Positions 24,102 through 34,296 of a stretch of 64,000 nt of DNA are shown piece after piece (positions within the stretch are counted from its first letter, which is position 1; the number at the start of each line of letters is the position of its first letter). Both the position numbers and the translations under genes were made by a program. The DNA comes from Blepharisma japonicum (Eukaryota; Ciliophora; Heterotrichea; Heterotrichida; Blepharismidae): the NCBI GenBank assembly GCA_949751835.1, contig CATKHK010000023.1, forward strand, positions 62,001 through 126,000. The letters are read 5' to 3'. The notes under the pieces were generated by a model that was given only the letters and a program-made list of their open reading frames with translations, was not told the DNA's origin and ran no database searches.

Positions 24102-24411
24102 TGTTTTTACATTAAAATAGTGAAAAAATAAAAAAGTGCATATTCAAGTTTATATTTCAAACTTGATTTCCTTACTCAAAAAGTTCTCTTGATTTCGTTT
24201 CAATAGCAGTAATTGAACTAATTATGTCAAATCTGTTAATATTTACTAAAAGATTATACATTAAGCTGGATATGCAGTGAAACAATTTTCTTATATAATG
24301 CTTATTTAGATAATACTGCATCTAATTCATTAAATAATTCTGAATTTAATTTGGAAAAATAAACTTATAAGTAGCAAATATAGGCACGAATAATATAATC
24401 CTGATCAATTT
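24102..24411. other. AT-rich spacer
   Basis: 310 bp upstream of the start at 24101 and downstream of the stop at 24412. No ORF, RNA or repeat was seen. Confidence 0.5.
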
Positions 24412-25167
24412 CTATCTATTCAATTCATTAACTACATTTATATCTGTCACTTTTTCTTTTTTCTTCATATTTTTCAGCAATCTCTTGATATTATCTTGAT
24501 GTTGCAAAATTTCACTCTTTTCTTTTGTTAATTTTAAATTTTCTCTAAACTCCTCAGCTGATCCTTGGAGTTTCAAGCTTTCTCAAATTCCTTTCTTGCG
24601 ATCAATTTTAATTTTATTCGCTTTTCTATCAATAGTGCTTTCTGCAGACTGCTTTATTGACCTCATGCTGCTTTCAAGCATTTTTTTCTGAACTTCAGTT
24701 GATATATTTTGTGAAAAATTAGGGTTTTGGTTTATTCTTCCGCGGCTTGGATGCCTTTTAGGAAAGAAAAAAGATTTTGTAGAGTATGAGTGTTTTATTC
24801 AATTAATTGGTGTGCAATAAGATCCTACAGTAGGAGAATTTTTAGCGATTTCTTCATCTCTCAATTTCTTCATTAAAAGTTTTCTTTTAGGAGGCAAAAT
24901 AGCAGCTTTTCTACTAGGAGTATAGCTGCTTTGTGCCCTTTTATCTTTTAAATTTTCATCTTTATAAGTTATTAATCTTCCAAGTCCATCTCTTTCTTTT
25001 ATAAAAGGTACAAAAAAATCAAAATTTTTCCCTTCATCTTTTGCAGGGCTTTTTAAAGGGCAAATATCATCAATAACTGACTGTTGTGTTTTTATTACAG
25101 AAGTTTGTTTTGGCATTCCCCATTGGTATAGAGAATCTAGATAATTACAAATCGTTTTGCTTTCCAT
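24412..25167 (-). CDS. Unknown basic protein
   Basis: 251-aa protein from ATG 25167 (MESKTICNYLDSLYQWG) to TAG 24412. TGA codons near 24798 and 24582 are Trp. The first half is Lys-rich and contains NSPTVGSYCTP, reminiscent of the short PG-Y turns of sperm-tail proteins. The second half is a Lys/Glu-rich helix. Function unknown. Confidence 0.68.
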
Positions 25168-25192
25168 AATTATTTATCCTCATCAAAATTAA

Positions 25193-25579
25193 TTATTGTT
25201 GTTTTTTAAATCTGCTAGCATCAAGCTTGATACCCTGCTTCACTAATTCTGCCATATGTTCTAAGTTCTCAAGTCTTTCGTCTACGTCTTCAATTGTTAA
25301 AATAGTGTCAGCATCTTTCTGATAAGTTTCTCCAGGTTTTAAAGTCTTTTGTAATTCTTTGTAGAACCTAATAGCTTCATCTGCATCATTTGCATCATAT
25401 GTAGCCATGCCACCTTGTTCAATTATATCATTTTTTTTCTGTAAGGTGTCAGAAAACTCCAAAGGTTCATTAAACTCTGTTTGCAGAAAATAAGCTTTGA
25501 ATAAGTTATCAGAGCGTAAACTTGTAGAGAATGCTACTGAAACAACAAGCGCACAAATTATCAAACTGTTAACGGCCAT
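25193..25579 (-). CDS. Small secreted protein
   Basis: 128-aa protein from ATG 25579. The N-terminus MAVNSLIICALVVSVAFS is a clear signal peptide with cleavage expected near residue 18-20. The mature part is acidic and helical (EAIRFYKELQKTLKPGETY), with no Cys, so it is not a disulfide-rich toxin type. The stop at 25193 is 25 bp before the next gene's start. Family not recognised. Confidence 0.75.
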   Translation of the reverse strand: MAVNSLIICALVVSVAFSTSLRSDNLFKAYFLQTEFNEPLEFSDTLQKKNDIIEQGGMATYDANDADEAIRFYKELQKTLKPGETYQKDADTILTIEDVDERLENLEHMAELVKQGIKLDASRFKKQQ

Positions 25580-25636
25580 TTTAAATATTTAAAATCATTT
25601 AACTATTTCAAAAAATGTCAATTAACCAATGAGGCA

Positions 25637-27052
25637 TTAACGATTATCCTCAATAGCTTTCAATATATCATCAACGATTTTTCGTTTTTCAGGATGGAAA
25701 TAATTTGTGGAAGAAACCACGCTGTCGACATTTGTGCTTCTGTCTTCGCTGAACCTCTTCAAGTTCAAAAATGGGATTTTAGGGAATTTTTTATTTCCAG
25801 ATAGCAGGAGGGCTTCTGAATTAACTTTGTCTTTTGATTTGCTCCTCCGTTTAAGCCGCTGGGGTTTTTCTTTAATTGCAGATAAATGTTTAGATTTTAT
25901 CGGGGTTAGTGATTTTGTTAAATTTGTAATTTCTCTTCTAATAGAAAGCTTGGTAGGGTTAAGATGTCTAGAAGGGGAATAGTCAAGCCTTTCAGTCCAA
26001 GCACCAGCATAGTGGATTGGCTCAGTGAATTTTAAGTAGCAGTCGTCGCATACAAGTGTTTTTTTGTTAAGAAAAACAACATTTTTCTTATGTTTGAGAT
26101 AATCGAGTAAAGTCATTTTTGGGTGATTTCTTGCAATTAGTTTAGGAATCTCTTGAGAATTGGAATCAATCACAAACTTATAAGCAATATCACACATTCT
26201 TTCCACTTCACAAGGACTTTCACAGTTATTGCACAAAACTGACTTTTGAAGGGATACAGGATTTTGAGGATTCGATGAAACTTTTTTAGGGTTCACTGTG
26301 TCAGGAAGCTTGGTTAAACTTACAAGATCTAATGGTTTGCTGGACTGACAACGGACTGAAGTTGCCATTAATAGCCAAAGTCTATCTTTGGCATCAATTT
26401 TAAAATGAATTACCATTCTTGATATAGACATCTGATTATCTGTAACAAGCTTTACATGTTCCACAAGCACTTCCCCTACATTTCTCATGTAATTCCTTAT
26501 TTCAAACCCTCTCAAAGGCATTACTCTGCTATGAAACTCTTCTCCTTCAAAAGTAACAGCTCTTTCATACAAATCATACCTCAAATCATACAAATCCTTT
26601 GTATTTTCTCTCATCTCAAATAAGCAAATGCTTGGACTTCACACCATCTGGATTTGGCTATTTTTTATTCCTTTAGGATCAATAAATTTCTGTAAAATTC
26701 CATCTTGTGACTTGTTCCTGTAATGCAAAAAATGCTTGAGTTCTTCAGCTTCGAAAAATTCTATTTCTCTAATTCCACCTTTACCTATATAAGTGAAATA
26801 AGCTACAATCCCAGATTTAGAAACAGATTGAAGAAACGCTTGCTCTATATTTAAAGTAGTAAGCTGGTCTTTTGGTTTTTTGAGAATTGTCCCATCTCCA
26901 GAAGAATAAAACCATGATCTTGGTTGTTGATGTTTATAAATGACTGTATGTGGTAAATAAAAACCTCGAAATGAGGTATCATCTCCTTCGCGTTGTCAAG
27001 CGTAGTAATATATATTTTCAATAAGCCCATCTCCTTCAAGGGGTTTTGCCAT
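25637..27052 (-). CDS. Unknown protein with Cys pairs
   Basis: 471-aa protein from ATG 27052 (MAKPLEGDGLIENIYYYAWQRE) to TAA 25637. TGA codons near 26997 and 26638 are Trp. The first half is rich in aromatic residues and looks globular, with a segment reading SRMVIHFKIDAKDRLWLL. Two Cys clusters, CNNCESPC...C and CDDC, at about residues 273-350 could bind zinc. The C-terminus is basic and Ser-rich. I do not recognise the family; the W-rich opening may be a ciliate-conserved domain. Confidence 0.72.
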
Positions 27053-27072
27053 ATTAACTGATTAATTAGCTA

Positions 27073-28566
27073 TTACTTTTTCTTTAAGGTTTTATAACTT
27101 TTTTGACTCCTTTGCATTAAATCTTCCCAGGACAGTGGGATTGATAGATCTTCGTCTTCTATTTGTGGGTCCTTTTCTGCCATAAGCGGTGCAGTGATTT
27201 CTATTTTAGGAGAATTTTTGAGGTCCTTTTTGACATTTTGAGGGATTTCACTTTTATCTGATTGGCATTCTTTAAAAAGGGTAATAATTTCAGTCGATCT
27301 GTGCTCGATAATGCCTAATTTTTGTATTAAGCTCTCTTCATCGCTTAAGATAAGTCTATCACTTTCTGCCTTGCAGCCTAGTTTTGTGAATAATGAATCA
27401 ACTGCATTTTTAATTGATTTGAAGGTTTCCGTCATTTCTTCGCATCTTTGGGTATAATCACTTGTTTTATTTTGAGTTTGTGAATACTTTTTTTCTAATT
27501 CATTCACAGCAAGAATTCTCTTTTCTTCTGAACTGTTGCCTTTTGCTTTTAGTTCAGAAATCTCATCTTTTAGAGCTTGCATTTGATTTTCTATTGTTTC
27601 TAAGTCCAAATTAAGCTCTTCCACATATTTTCCTAATGTTATATTATGCTCTTTAGTCTCTTGATACTGCTTAATTAGCATTTCAATATCACTTATTCCA
27701 GTATACTCTTGCAGTTTATCACAAATCAGCTGATATTCATCAACTTTTCTGCTTGATACCAAAATTGCAGCCTTATCTTTTGCAATTTTCCAAGACAATT
27801 TTGTGACTTTTTTGATTAATTCTTGCTCTTGCTCTGCTTCTCTGTTTTCCATCTCTGCATTTTTTCTTTTTTCCAAAATTGCGTCCTGGGTTTCCTTTAT
27901 TTGTTTTTCTTTTTCAATCACTTTTCCTAAATTATTCCAATCAGAATTAAACTCTTTTTCTTCTTTTTCAGCTTCTTGCTTTAGTTCTTCTATTTTTTCT
28001 TTCGCTTGGTCTCTTTCTCTGATTGCTTTATTTCCTTTTTCTACTATTTCTTTCATTTCTTCTCTTTTCTTTTTGATGTCATCGTCTAATTCTTTGTAGA
28101 TATTCATAAAAAAATTTTTTTCTCTTCGGACTTTGTCGATTTCATCGCGAATTTTTTTGTTTTTGGCTACAGATTCATTATATTTTTGAAGGGAAATTTC
28201 GAGCTTGCTTTCCAAGCTCTTGATTTTTCGGTTGATAATTAGGTTTGTTTCTTTGCTCCCTTTTACTCCGCCGATCATTTCTCGCTGTTTTGCAATTTTG
28301 TTTTGCATTTCAGCGATTTGTCGATCAAGATCCGCAATTTTACGCTTGGCTAATTCTGTTTTCTTAGATCCTGTTTCATAGGGTTCTTGAGATAGACTTC
28401 TTTTTGAAGGTTCATTAATTTTTGTTTCTGTTATAAATTCAAAACCAACTGAGCTTTTAATTTTTTCAGTTTCTTCTTTAAGTATACTCATTTTTTGCTT
28501 ATAAGTGTTCGTGCTGAACTCATACTGACTTTTTGCTTTTGGAGAAGTATGGTCTCTTTTGTTCAT
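27073..28566 (-). CDS. Outer dynein arm docking complex protein (ODAD1/CCDC114-CCDC63 family)
   Basis: 497-aa coiled-coil protein from ATG 28566 (MNKRDHTSPKAKS) to TAA 27073, without introns or TGA codons. Hallmarks of the docking-complex family (Chlamydomonas DC2, animal CCDC63/CCDC114) are present. These are DRQIAEMQNKIAKQREMIGG near residue 80-100, IKSLESKLEISLQKYNES then KIRDEIDKVRREKNFFMNIY (about 115-160), and the later IEMLIKQYQETKEHNITLGKYVEEL, which matches the family's IEEQNFALFNYVNE box. Such proteins anchor outer dynein arms on doublet microtubules. The C-terminal 60 residues are disordered and acidic. Confidence 0.86.
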   Translation of the reverse strand: MNKRDHTSPKAKSQYEFSTNTYKQKMSILKEETEKIKSSVGFEFITETKINEPSKRSLSQEPYETGSKKTELAKRKIADLDRQIAEMQNKIAKQREMIGGVKGSKETNLIINRKIKSLESKLEISLQKYNESVAKNKKIRDEIDKVRREKNFFMNIYKELDDDIKKKREEMKEIVEKGNKAIRERDQAKEKIEELKQEAEKEEKEFNSDWNNLGKVIEKEKQIKETQDAILEKRKNAEMENREAEQEQELIKKVTKLSWKIAKDKAAILVSSRKVDEYQLICDKLQEYTGISDIEMLIKQYQETKEHNITLGKYVEELNLDLETIENQMQALKDEISELKAKGNSSEEKRILAVNELEKKYSQTQNKTSDYTQRCEEMTETFKSIKNAVDSLFTKLGCKAESDRLILSDEESLIQKLGIIEHRSTEIITLFKECQSDKSEIPQNVKKDLKNSPKIEITAPLMAEKDPQIEDEDLSIPLSWEDLMQRSQKSYKTLKKK

Positions 28567-28791
28567 TCCTATGATTTAAATATTTAAAAATCACAATAAA
28601 TTTTGCATAAAATTAATTTTATTTAGCGAGATAAAAAATACTCAATCTATTTTATTGAACTGATTTCTTTTTTATTTATAGATGTCTGAAATAAGCGTAT
28701 TATTCATAAAAAGGGTAATTTCAAATATAAATTAATTTATTTAGAAGTTAAATTATATATTAGATCTGATTAATTAATGGTAATTTTATAA
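28567..28791. promoter_or_regulatory. Divergent intergenic region
   Basis: 225 bp between divergent starts (28566 minus, 28792 plus). It is AT-rich with no other feature seen. Confidence 0.4.
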
Positions 28792-29535
28792 ATGGGAAAT
28801 AGCGAGTATTCATATATAAGTGCAAGAGAATCTCTCTACACAGATTCGACATGCGTATCTCCGCATCCACCTTTTTTTGAGTTTTCTTTTGAGCCTCAAC
28901 AATTTGCATCCGGCCCAATTCCAAAGCCACAAGTTATAAGTCTGCTTAATAGCACAAAAAGCTATGCTTCTTTAATAATTTCTGATCTTAGAGACGATTT
29001 TTTACAAACTACAACTGACTTTTTATTAAAGCATAGGAGAAATTCTATTGAAGAACTTCCAATAAGGCTACTCAGAGAAATTAGCAAGGGCTTCCTTGAA
29101 AATTTTCAAAAAAGACAGCAAGCCATTGGAGAAAGTTTTCAATTCATATTAACCCATCAAAGAATAAGTGACGAAATCCTAACAAATTCAATAAGAAATC
29201 TTCAAGATGACCAAGATATCAAGGCTATCCTTGACAATATGAATAATTTTGAGCCTTCATCAGGCAGAGACATCAGTCCTGAAGAACTCTTAACCATAAT
29301 GAGATTTAAGGCTCAAAGAATGGAGACTTTAATTGAAAAATTCAACTTTTTAAGCAAGAATGAGAGGCTAATTGTCGTGTCATTAGCGATTGATTTTGCT
29401 GTAAATCAAAAATTTGGGTTGAGTGAAAACGAAATAAATTATGCAATTTTGCGTTGCATCATCCCTAGTCATGGTACATTATTTGAAGAATTTCAGAAAG
29501 TCAACAAAAAAATCAACAGCCTTTGCAGATTTTAA
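28792..29535 (+). CDS. Unknown protein, possible N-myristoylation
   Basis: 247-aa protein from ATG 28792 (MGNSEYSYIS) to TAA 29533. Gly2-Asn-Ser suggests N-myristoylation. Residues about 55-247 are helical, with no repeats or Cys pattern that I recognise. No introns. It is convergent with the next gene, 63 bp away. Confidence 0.7.
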   Translation: MGNSEYSYISARESLYTDSTCVSPHPPFFEFSFEPQQFASGPIPKPQVISLLNSTKSYASLIISDLRDDFLQTTTDFLLKHRRNSIEELPIRLLREISKGFLENFQKRQQAIGESFQFILTHQRISDEILTNSIRNLQDDQDIKAILDNMNNFEPSSGRDISPEELLTIMRFKAQRMETLIEKFNFLSKNERLIVVSLAIDFAVNQKFGLSENEINYAILRCIIPSHGTLFEEFQKVNKKINSLCRF

Positions 29536-29598
29536 CATAAAAGTTATTATTTTTATAATTTTATTAAATCTAGTTACGAATTTTACATTAATACAAAA

Positions 29599-30771
29599 CT
29601 ATCCTCCTTTACTAATATAAAGAATAAGAGTATCGCCAATTTTTAGATGCAAAGAACAATGCCTATCATAAAGTAGCCCCATTCTTTTCAGCTCATTAGT
29701 GATTTCACAGTTTTTGTTGTGGATTTCAATTCCTATTCCTATAAAATTCATGCTGTTAGGGACAATGCCTTCTTTTTCAGCTCTATATGTGTGCTTTGAG
29801 ACATTGACATCAACTCCTGTAAATTCACTCTTAATCAGCCTTAAAAATGGTAAAAAATGATCATAAAAGTAAATATTTTCTGTTTTAAAGTAATATTTTG
29901 AGTCATATCACTCAGTTTGACCCAATTCTACATCACAGACCCTGTTTACGTTATATAAATACATTTTTTTTGAAATTCCTTCATTTTCTTCAAAGTAGCT
30001 AGGCGGATACTCTGGAGCAAGATTATGCGATTTCTTAATGGCTCTAGTATCTTGTATCAAAGGAGGCTGCCATTGGATAGTTTCAAATCTTAGCAGCCCT
30101 TGCAGATTATATCAATTAATCGCAAATTCAACATTATCACCTACACAAACTAACGGAATTTGTTGAGAATAAGCATAAACTTTTGAATCCTCATTACCTC
30201 TTGACTCATCTCTATGCAATCAAATGGATTTATTTCCTTTTGGAATACAGTCTAATTTAAACTCCGCCTTATAATTTTGATGTGACCTATAAGTTCGATA
30301 TGTATATCTTAGCTTAACTGTATGATTTGCTAAAATTGGTAAGGGTTCAGCTACCATAATTCTATCAACTCTAATTCCATGCTTGCTGCTTACTGCAATT
30401 TTCCCTGAATACAAAAAACTTCGTTTAAATATAAAAAGATGAGAATGTGTTAACGCAAAATGACTTTCAATTGAGCTAAAAGTAGCGTCCAAAACCTCTT
30501 TAATTTTATAATATCAATAAGGAGAAACTGAAATAAGTGTTTTATATTCTCCAGCCAAAAACATCACGATAGTAAGCACCGCTGAATCAGGCATCATCCA
30601 CAAATTCACCCCTGATTTTTTTGCTTTATCACTTTCCTGTAGTACTCTCTTAAGCATTTTGACATAAATATTCCTCTTTCTGTCTCTAAGCTCTGCAATT
30701 GTGTGTGACTTTTCTTCATTTGACGCAAGCACTTCTAGAGATTCAGGAGTTAATGAATGTCCACCTCCCAT
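29599..30771 (-). CDS. F-box-like protein with unknown C-terminal domain
   Basis: 390-aa protein from ATG 30771 (MGGGHSLTPE) to TAG 29599. Four TGA codons (near 30511, 30217, 30115 and 29909) are Trp. Residues about 58-92 (MMPDSAVLTIVMFLAGEYKTLISVSPYWY) have the L-P-D...L...VS..W spacing of an F-box, which recruits SKP1. The C-terminal 250 residues are beta-rich with many aromatics and may be the substrate-binding part (inference). MGGG at the N-terminus could be myristoylated. The start is only 35 bp from the divergent uL23m start. Confidence 0.6.
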
Positions 30772-30806
30772 AATGAATTAACTTTGAATTGAATCCATTG
30801 ATAATA
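30772..30806. promoter_or_regulatory. 35-bp divergent promoter region
   Basis: Only 35 bp separate the two outward-pointing ATGs of the F-box-like gene and mitochondrial uL23. Both core promoters and both 5' leaders must fit here or overlap coding sequence. Confidence 0.5.
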
Positions 30807-31157
30807 ATGGATAAATTAATCAAGCTACGGACTAATCTTATTCCTAGATCGCTCAGACCTGATCCAAAAGTGTATAAGTTCTTTAACAAACCTATTTTCA
30901 TGTGCAGGACAGAAAAAGAAGTTCAAGAAAACGTCCTTTGTTTCAGATGTGAGCAAGAACTCACAAAGCCTGAACTCAGACAAGTTTTTACAAAAATATA
31001 TGGGATGAAATTAAAAGCTGTCAGAACTTTTAATCATATGGGGAAAATTGCGAGAAATAGAACTCGTGGGTATTATAGGAAGCCTGATTACAAGAAAGTA
31101 TATGTAGAATTGGAACATGACGTCTCTCCAGATCTCCAATACTTTAAAAACATATAA
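30807..31157 (+). CDS. Mitochondrial large-subunit ribosomal protein uL23m
   Basis: 116-aa protein from ATG 30807 (MDKLIKLRTN) to TAA 31155. The core VRTFNHMGKIARNRTRGYYR followed by KPDYKKVYVELE is the uL23 signature (GK...R...PDYKKAYV). An upstream half reads LTKPELRQVFTKIYGMKLKAVRTF, as expected for strand-helix pairs of uL23. The acidic, short form with a basic N-terminus fits the mitochondrial homologue (MRPL23) rather than cytosolic uL23. It lies at the peptide exit tunnel. Confidence 0.8.
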   Translation: MDKLIKLRTNLIPRSLRPDPKVYKFFNKPIFMCRTEKEVQENVLCFRCEQELTKPELRQVFTKIYGMKLKAVRTFNHMGKIARNRTRGYYRKPDYKKVYVELEHDVSPDLQYFKNI

Positions 31158-31250
31158 GCTAATAGATATTATAGCAAGGGAAATAGATTTTAAGATTTTT
31201 CATAGGAAAGGCTGAATAAACTTAACTAGAAATTGATAAATTGGTAATAA

Positions 31251-31622
31251 ATGGTGAAGGTTAAGGCATACGAGCTTAGAAAGAAGGATCAAGAAGGTTT
31301 AAAGAAGCAGCTTGAAGAACTCAAGACTGAACTTTCACATTTGAAGGTTGCGAAGGTCGCTGGAGGAGCTCCATCAAAGCTTTCAAAGATCAAAGTGTTC
31401 AGAAAAGACGTAGCCAAAGTCTTGACTATCATCCATGAAAAGAAAAGAGACCAAATCAAAGCTGATAGCAAAGGCAAAAAGTATCTTCCTTATGATATTA
31501 GACTAAAACAGACTAGAGCTATCAGATTAAGATTAACAAAAGAACAAGCCAAGAAGCTGCCTCTTAGAATTCTGAAGAAAAAGCTCAATTTCCCTAAAAG
31601 AAAATTCGCAGTAGCTAACTAA
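31251..31622 (+). CDS. RPL35: 60S ribosomal protein L35 (uL29)
   Basis: 123-aa very basic protein from ATG 31251 (MVKVKAYELRKKDQEGL) to TAA 31620. The uL29 opening LKKQLEELKTELSHLKVAKVAGGAPSKLSKI... and the eukaryote-specific RKDVAKVLTIIHEKKRDQ and KYLPYDIRLKQTRAIRLRL segments are intact, and length is as in other eukaryotes. It sits at the exit tunnel of the large subunit. There is no Trp and no intron. Confidence 0.97.
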   Translation: MVKVKAYELRKKDQEGLKKQLEELKTELSHLKVAKVAGGAPSKLSKIKVFRKDVAKVLTIIHEKKRDQIKADSKGKKYLPYDIRLKQTRAIRLRLTKEQAKKLPLRILKKKLNFPKRKFAVAN

Positions 31623-32129
31623 AAATTGGTTTTACTTGCAATTATGTGTAGATTATTATTATTAATGGACTTATATGTTGCTATATAATTTTCTATATGA
31701 TTTAGTATAAAGAAATGCTGATTATAACCTTATTTTTTCTGAAGAAAGCGCAGATAATAAGTAGCAAACATAAATTAATTTTATAAATTCTTAACTATTA
31801 ATCTCATTTCAGAGCAAACAACAAACATTTTTATTTTTTCAACTTCGTTATATTTTCATACAATTATTGAACGTAACGTGCATATAAAAATTATCAATGC
31901 TTAATAAATTATAATTCTTAAAATTTGTAGTAACTGAATAAAAGTAAGTTGGCTATTTATTTCAACTCTATAATCTAATTGCTCAATCTAATCAATTTTT
32001 AATCAAAGTGGTCAATAATTATTCAGTTTATTATAAAAATTTACTACATGAACAGAACATCTTGGCCTTTATTCCATTTTGAAATACACGTAATATTGGT
32101 AAATAAAAAATCGTGGTTATAATAATAAT
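31623..32129. other. AT-rich spacer
   Basis: 507 bp between uL29 and the MIR gene on the same strand. Both strands are full of stops and I see no RNA gene or repeat. Confidence 0.5.
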
Positions 32130-32672
32130 ATGGCAGAAATTCCTATCAGATACGGAGTCCCTATCAAACTGGTTCACCATGCCACTCACCATTCACTTCA
32201 TTCGCATCCTCATGCTTTAGGAAGTGGAACCCATCAACAAGAAGTTACAGGTTACGGTTCTCGTGATGATAATGATTGGTGGATTGTGAAAGGGCCAGAT
32301 GGAAACGGACCATGGAATTGTCCAATAGGAACTCCAGTCCTTAACCATAGTATTATCAGACTTGAGCATCTTGCAACAGGGAAGAACCTTCATTCATCAC
32401 CAGGAGTTCATTCTCCATCATCCCACCAACAAGAAATTAGCGCTTTTGGAGAACATGGAATTGGAGATGCCAACGATAACTGGCGCTTGGAAGTCGAAGG
32501 ACAGCCTCCAAATACTCCTTGGTTTGGAAATCACCATGTCAAATTCATTCATGTTCAGAGCAACCATTCTCTACATTCTCACCATGGACATAAGATCAGA
32601 GATCAGCAAGAAATCACTGGGTATGATAGAAGAGACGAGAATGATCTCTGGACTGTCGAGCGTATAGCTTAA
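32130..32672 (+). CDS. MIR-domain (SDF2-like) protein without signal peptide
   Basis: 180-aa protein from ATG 32130 to TAA 32670. Three MIR motifs are visible, each with LHSH/LHSS and QQE(V/I)TGY plus a D-x-N-D-x-W box: residues about 8-50 (HSLHSHPHALGSGTHQQEV), 70-125, and 132-178. This is the SDF2/PMT/IP3-receptor MIR trefoil. SDF2 normally has a signal peptide and ER retention tail; both are absent, so a cytosolic carbohydrate- or ligand-binding role is inferred. All Trp codons are TGG. Confidence 0.9.
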   Translation: MAEIPIRYGVPIKLVHHATHHSLHSHPHALGSGTHQQEVTGYGSRDDNDWWIVKGPDGNGPWNCPIGTPVLNHSIIRLEHLATGKNLHSSPGVHSPSSHQQEISAFGEHGIGDANDNWRLEVEGQPPNTPWFGNHHVKFIHVQSNHSLHSHHGHKIRDQQEITGYDRRDENDLWTVERIA

Positions 32673-32941
32673 GTTAACTAAAATTAGGAAAGTGATTAAA
32701 ATTGGAAGCTCTTTAATTGCAAGAAAGCTGTCGAATGTTATCTAAAAGTTTCACATTTCCTGCTTTGATATTAAGGCTTGGGCTTGACTTATTGTGATTT
32801 TTGTTTGTGTTGAGATTATTAAATTTTAAGCTCTGATGCCTAATAATTTCTAAAATTTTCATTTTTGCTAAACGAATTAAATTTTGATATGGATTTATAT
32901 AATAAAAGAAATTCTCTTGATTAAATTATTAGCAATAAAAG

Positions 32942-33175
32942 AAACTCCTCTTGAATTGAATTTTGCCTCTTATTATTTTTTATGTTTTAGGTTTCTTTCA
33001 TTTTTTGAGGTAATGTTAATCTGCTGAATTAAATATTTGATCAGCGCAATAGGATTATTTTGTTAGCTTTTGAACTAATAAATGAATTTAAGAGCTGAGG
33101 AGTAGGCTCCTTGATTTACTGAAATTCTTTAATTTTTATAGTTTTGCTTTCTCTTTAATCTTTCAAATTAGAATA
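32942..33175 (-). pseudogene. Diverged partial copy of the RBM34-like gene
   Basis: Reading in the same orientation as 34297-35184, this stretch shows scattered but collinear similarity to the 3' part of that gene (about 34350-34615). Shared words in order include ctgctgaat, gtcagc/atcagc, ttttgttag, gactcctt/ggctcctt and tttgcttt/gtttcttt. It carries many stops and no open frame. It is best read as an old partial duplication corresponding to the Lys-rich C-terminus after RRM2. The alignment was made by eye, so ends are approximate. Confidence 0.5.
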
Positions 33176-33390
33176 AATTACCCATTTTAAAGTCATTATG
33201 TTAGCATGCATAAGACCAGTCCTACACTTTATTTCTAGGCCAAATATGGATAAATCGCTTGAGTAAACTAAACCAGACAACGAAACTCTAAAGAAAAATC
33301 TTATTTTATCGATAACTTGATGAATTGCATTGAATTTGCTATTATACTTACTTCCCGTTTTAAATTAAATCTACCAAAAAAATTATTCAA

Positions 33391-34065
33391 TTAAAGTATA
33401 GGGTTAAATTTTTTTGAAAAACACTCTGTAGACACATATGAGCCTTTTTCCCAGAAATCTTTCAGTTTCATCTGCTTAAAACTTTCTTTATCTCCTTGAA
33501 TACAATATATAACAGCTCCCAATATAACATTGAGGTCTTCGGTTAGGGCATTGTCCTACACTGAACTAGCGAAGGGGTGATTATCTTTCCGTCGAAGTGA
33601 CTCAGATTTGTAGAGAAGAAAATGAATTAATTAAAAAAATGCGAAATTGGCGACGTTTAAGCATTTTCCAGAAAAGTAAATATATATAATCCTATTTCTA
33701 TTTCTATAACAGCTCTATCGCTTCCTTCCATTATTTTTCATGATACCATTTTGCATTGTCTTCGATGATTGCCTAATGAAAGTTCTAAATTGTGTTATCC
33801 AGTAGGCTTCATATCCGTCTCAGTCTTCATCCTCATCAATTTCAGTTTTCCTATCCATTTCATCTTCCTTAGTCTAATTTCCTCATCCAAAAAATTCAAT
33901 CTCATCCCAATTTTCTCCTTCAGATAATCCATCTTCACTAAATCTGCCATATTTACGCAATCCCCGCACTGTGTTAAAAGCAGACTTAATTAATATAACG
34001 TCCTTCGTAAAAATAATGCATCCATTTTCGCACTAAATAAAAGTTTTTTCTTTTTCTCCCTTCAT
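33391..34065 (-). pseudogene. Decayed gene, one frame kept but five in-frame UAR codons
   Basis: One minus-strand frame from ATG 34065 (MKGEKEKTFI) to TAA 33391 reads like a real protein in blocks: CENGCIIFTKDVILIKSAFN, TVRGLRKYGRFSEDGLSEGE, KTEIDEDEDWDGYEAYWITQ, LLYKSESLRRKDNHPFASSV, DNALTEDLNVILGAVIYCIQ and KLKDFWEKGSYVSTECFSKK. Two internal TGAs fit Trp. It is interrupted by four TAG and one TAA. No frameshift is needed over about 225 codons, so the decay looks recent or the stops are not all real stops. No family recognised. It neighbours a second relic and the intact RBM34-like gene. Confidence 0.55.
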
Positions 34066-34296
34066 AAATTTCAAAGATAGAATTTTAGTGCATGACTATT
34101 TAGATATTAAACCTTGACTTTGAATTTATTATGCTTATTTTATGTGTGGATTTTTTTGTATTTTGAGCTTCCATGACTGGTAATTTCATTTTTGTTAAAA
34201 AATAAGTAACAATATATATATTATCTTAAAAATAACACAGAAATTGATTTCGGAATTAGCTTGCTTAGAGATGCAAAACCATAAAGATTTTTATAC

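Noticed and set aside
25193-25579. Secreted toxin-like peptide
   Set aside because: It has a signal peptide but no Cys framework and a plain acidic helical mature part.
32130-32672. His-rich metal-binding protein
   Set aside because: The His residues belong to the repeated LHSH/QQE MIR motif, so the MIR trefoil explains them better.
33540-33625. Possible tRNA or snRNA in the 33.5-kb region
   Set aside because: No B-box or cloverleaf could be built, and the minus strand here reads as protein (KSESLRRKDNHPFASSV), fitting the decayed gene instead.
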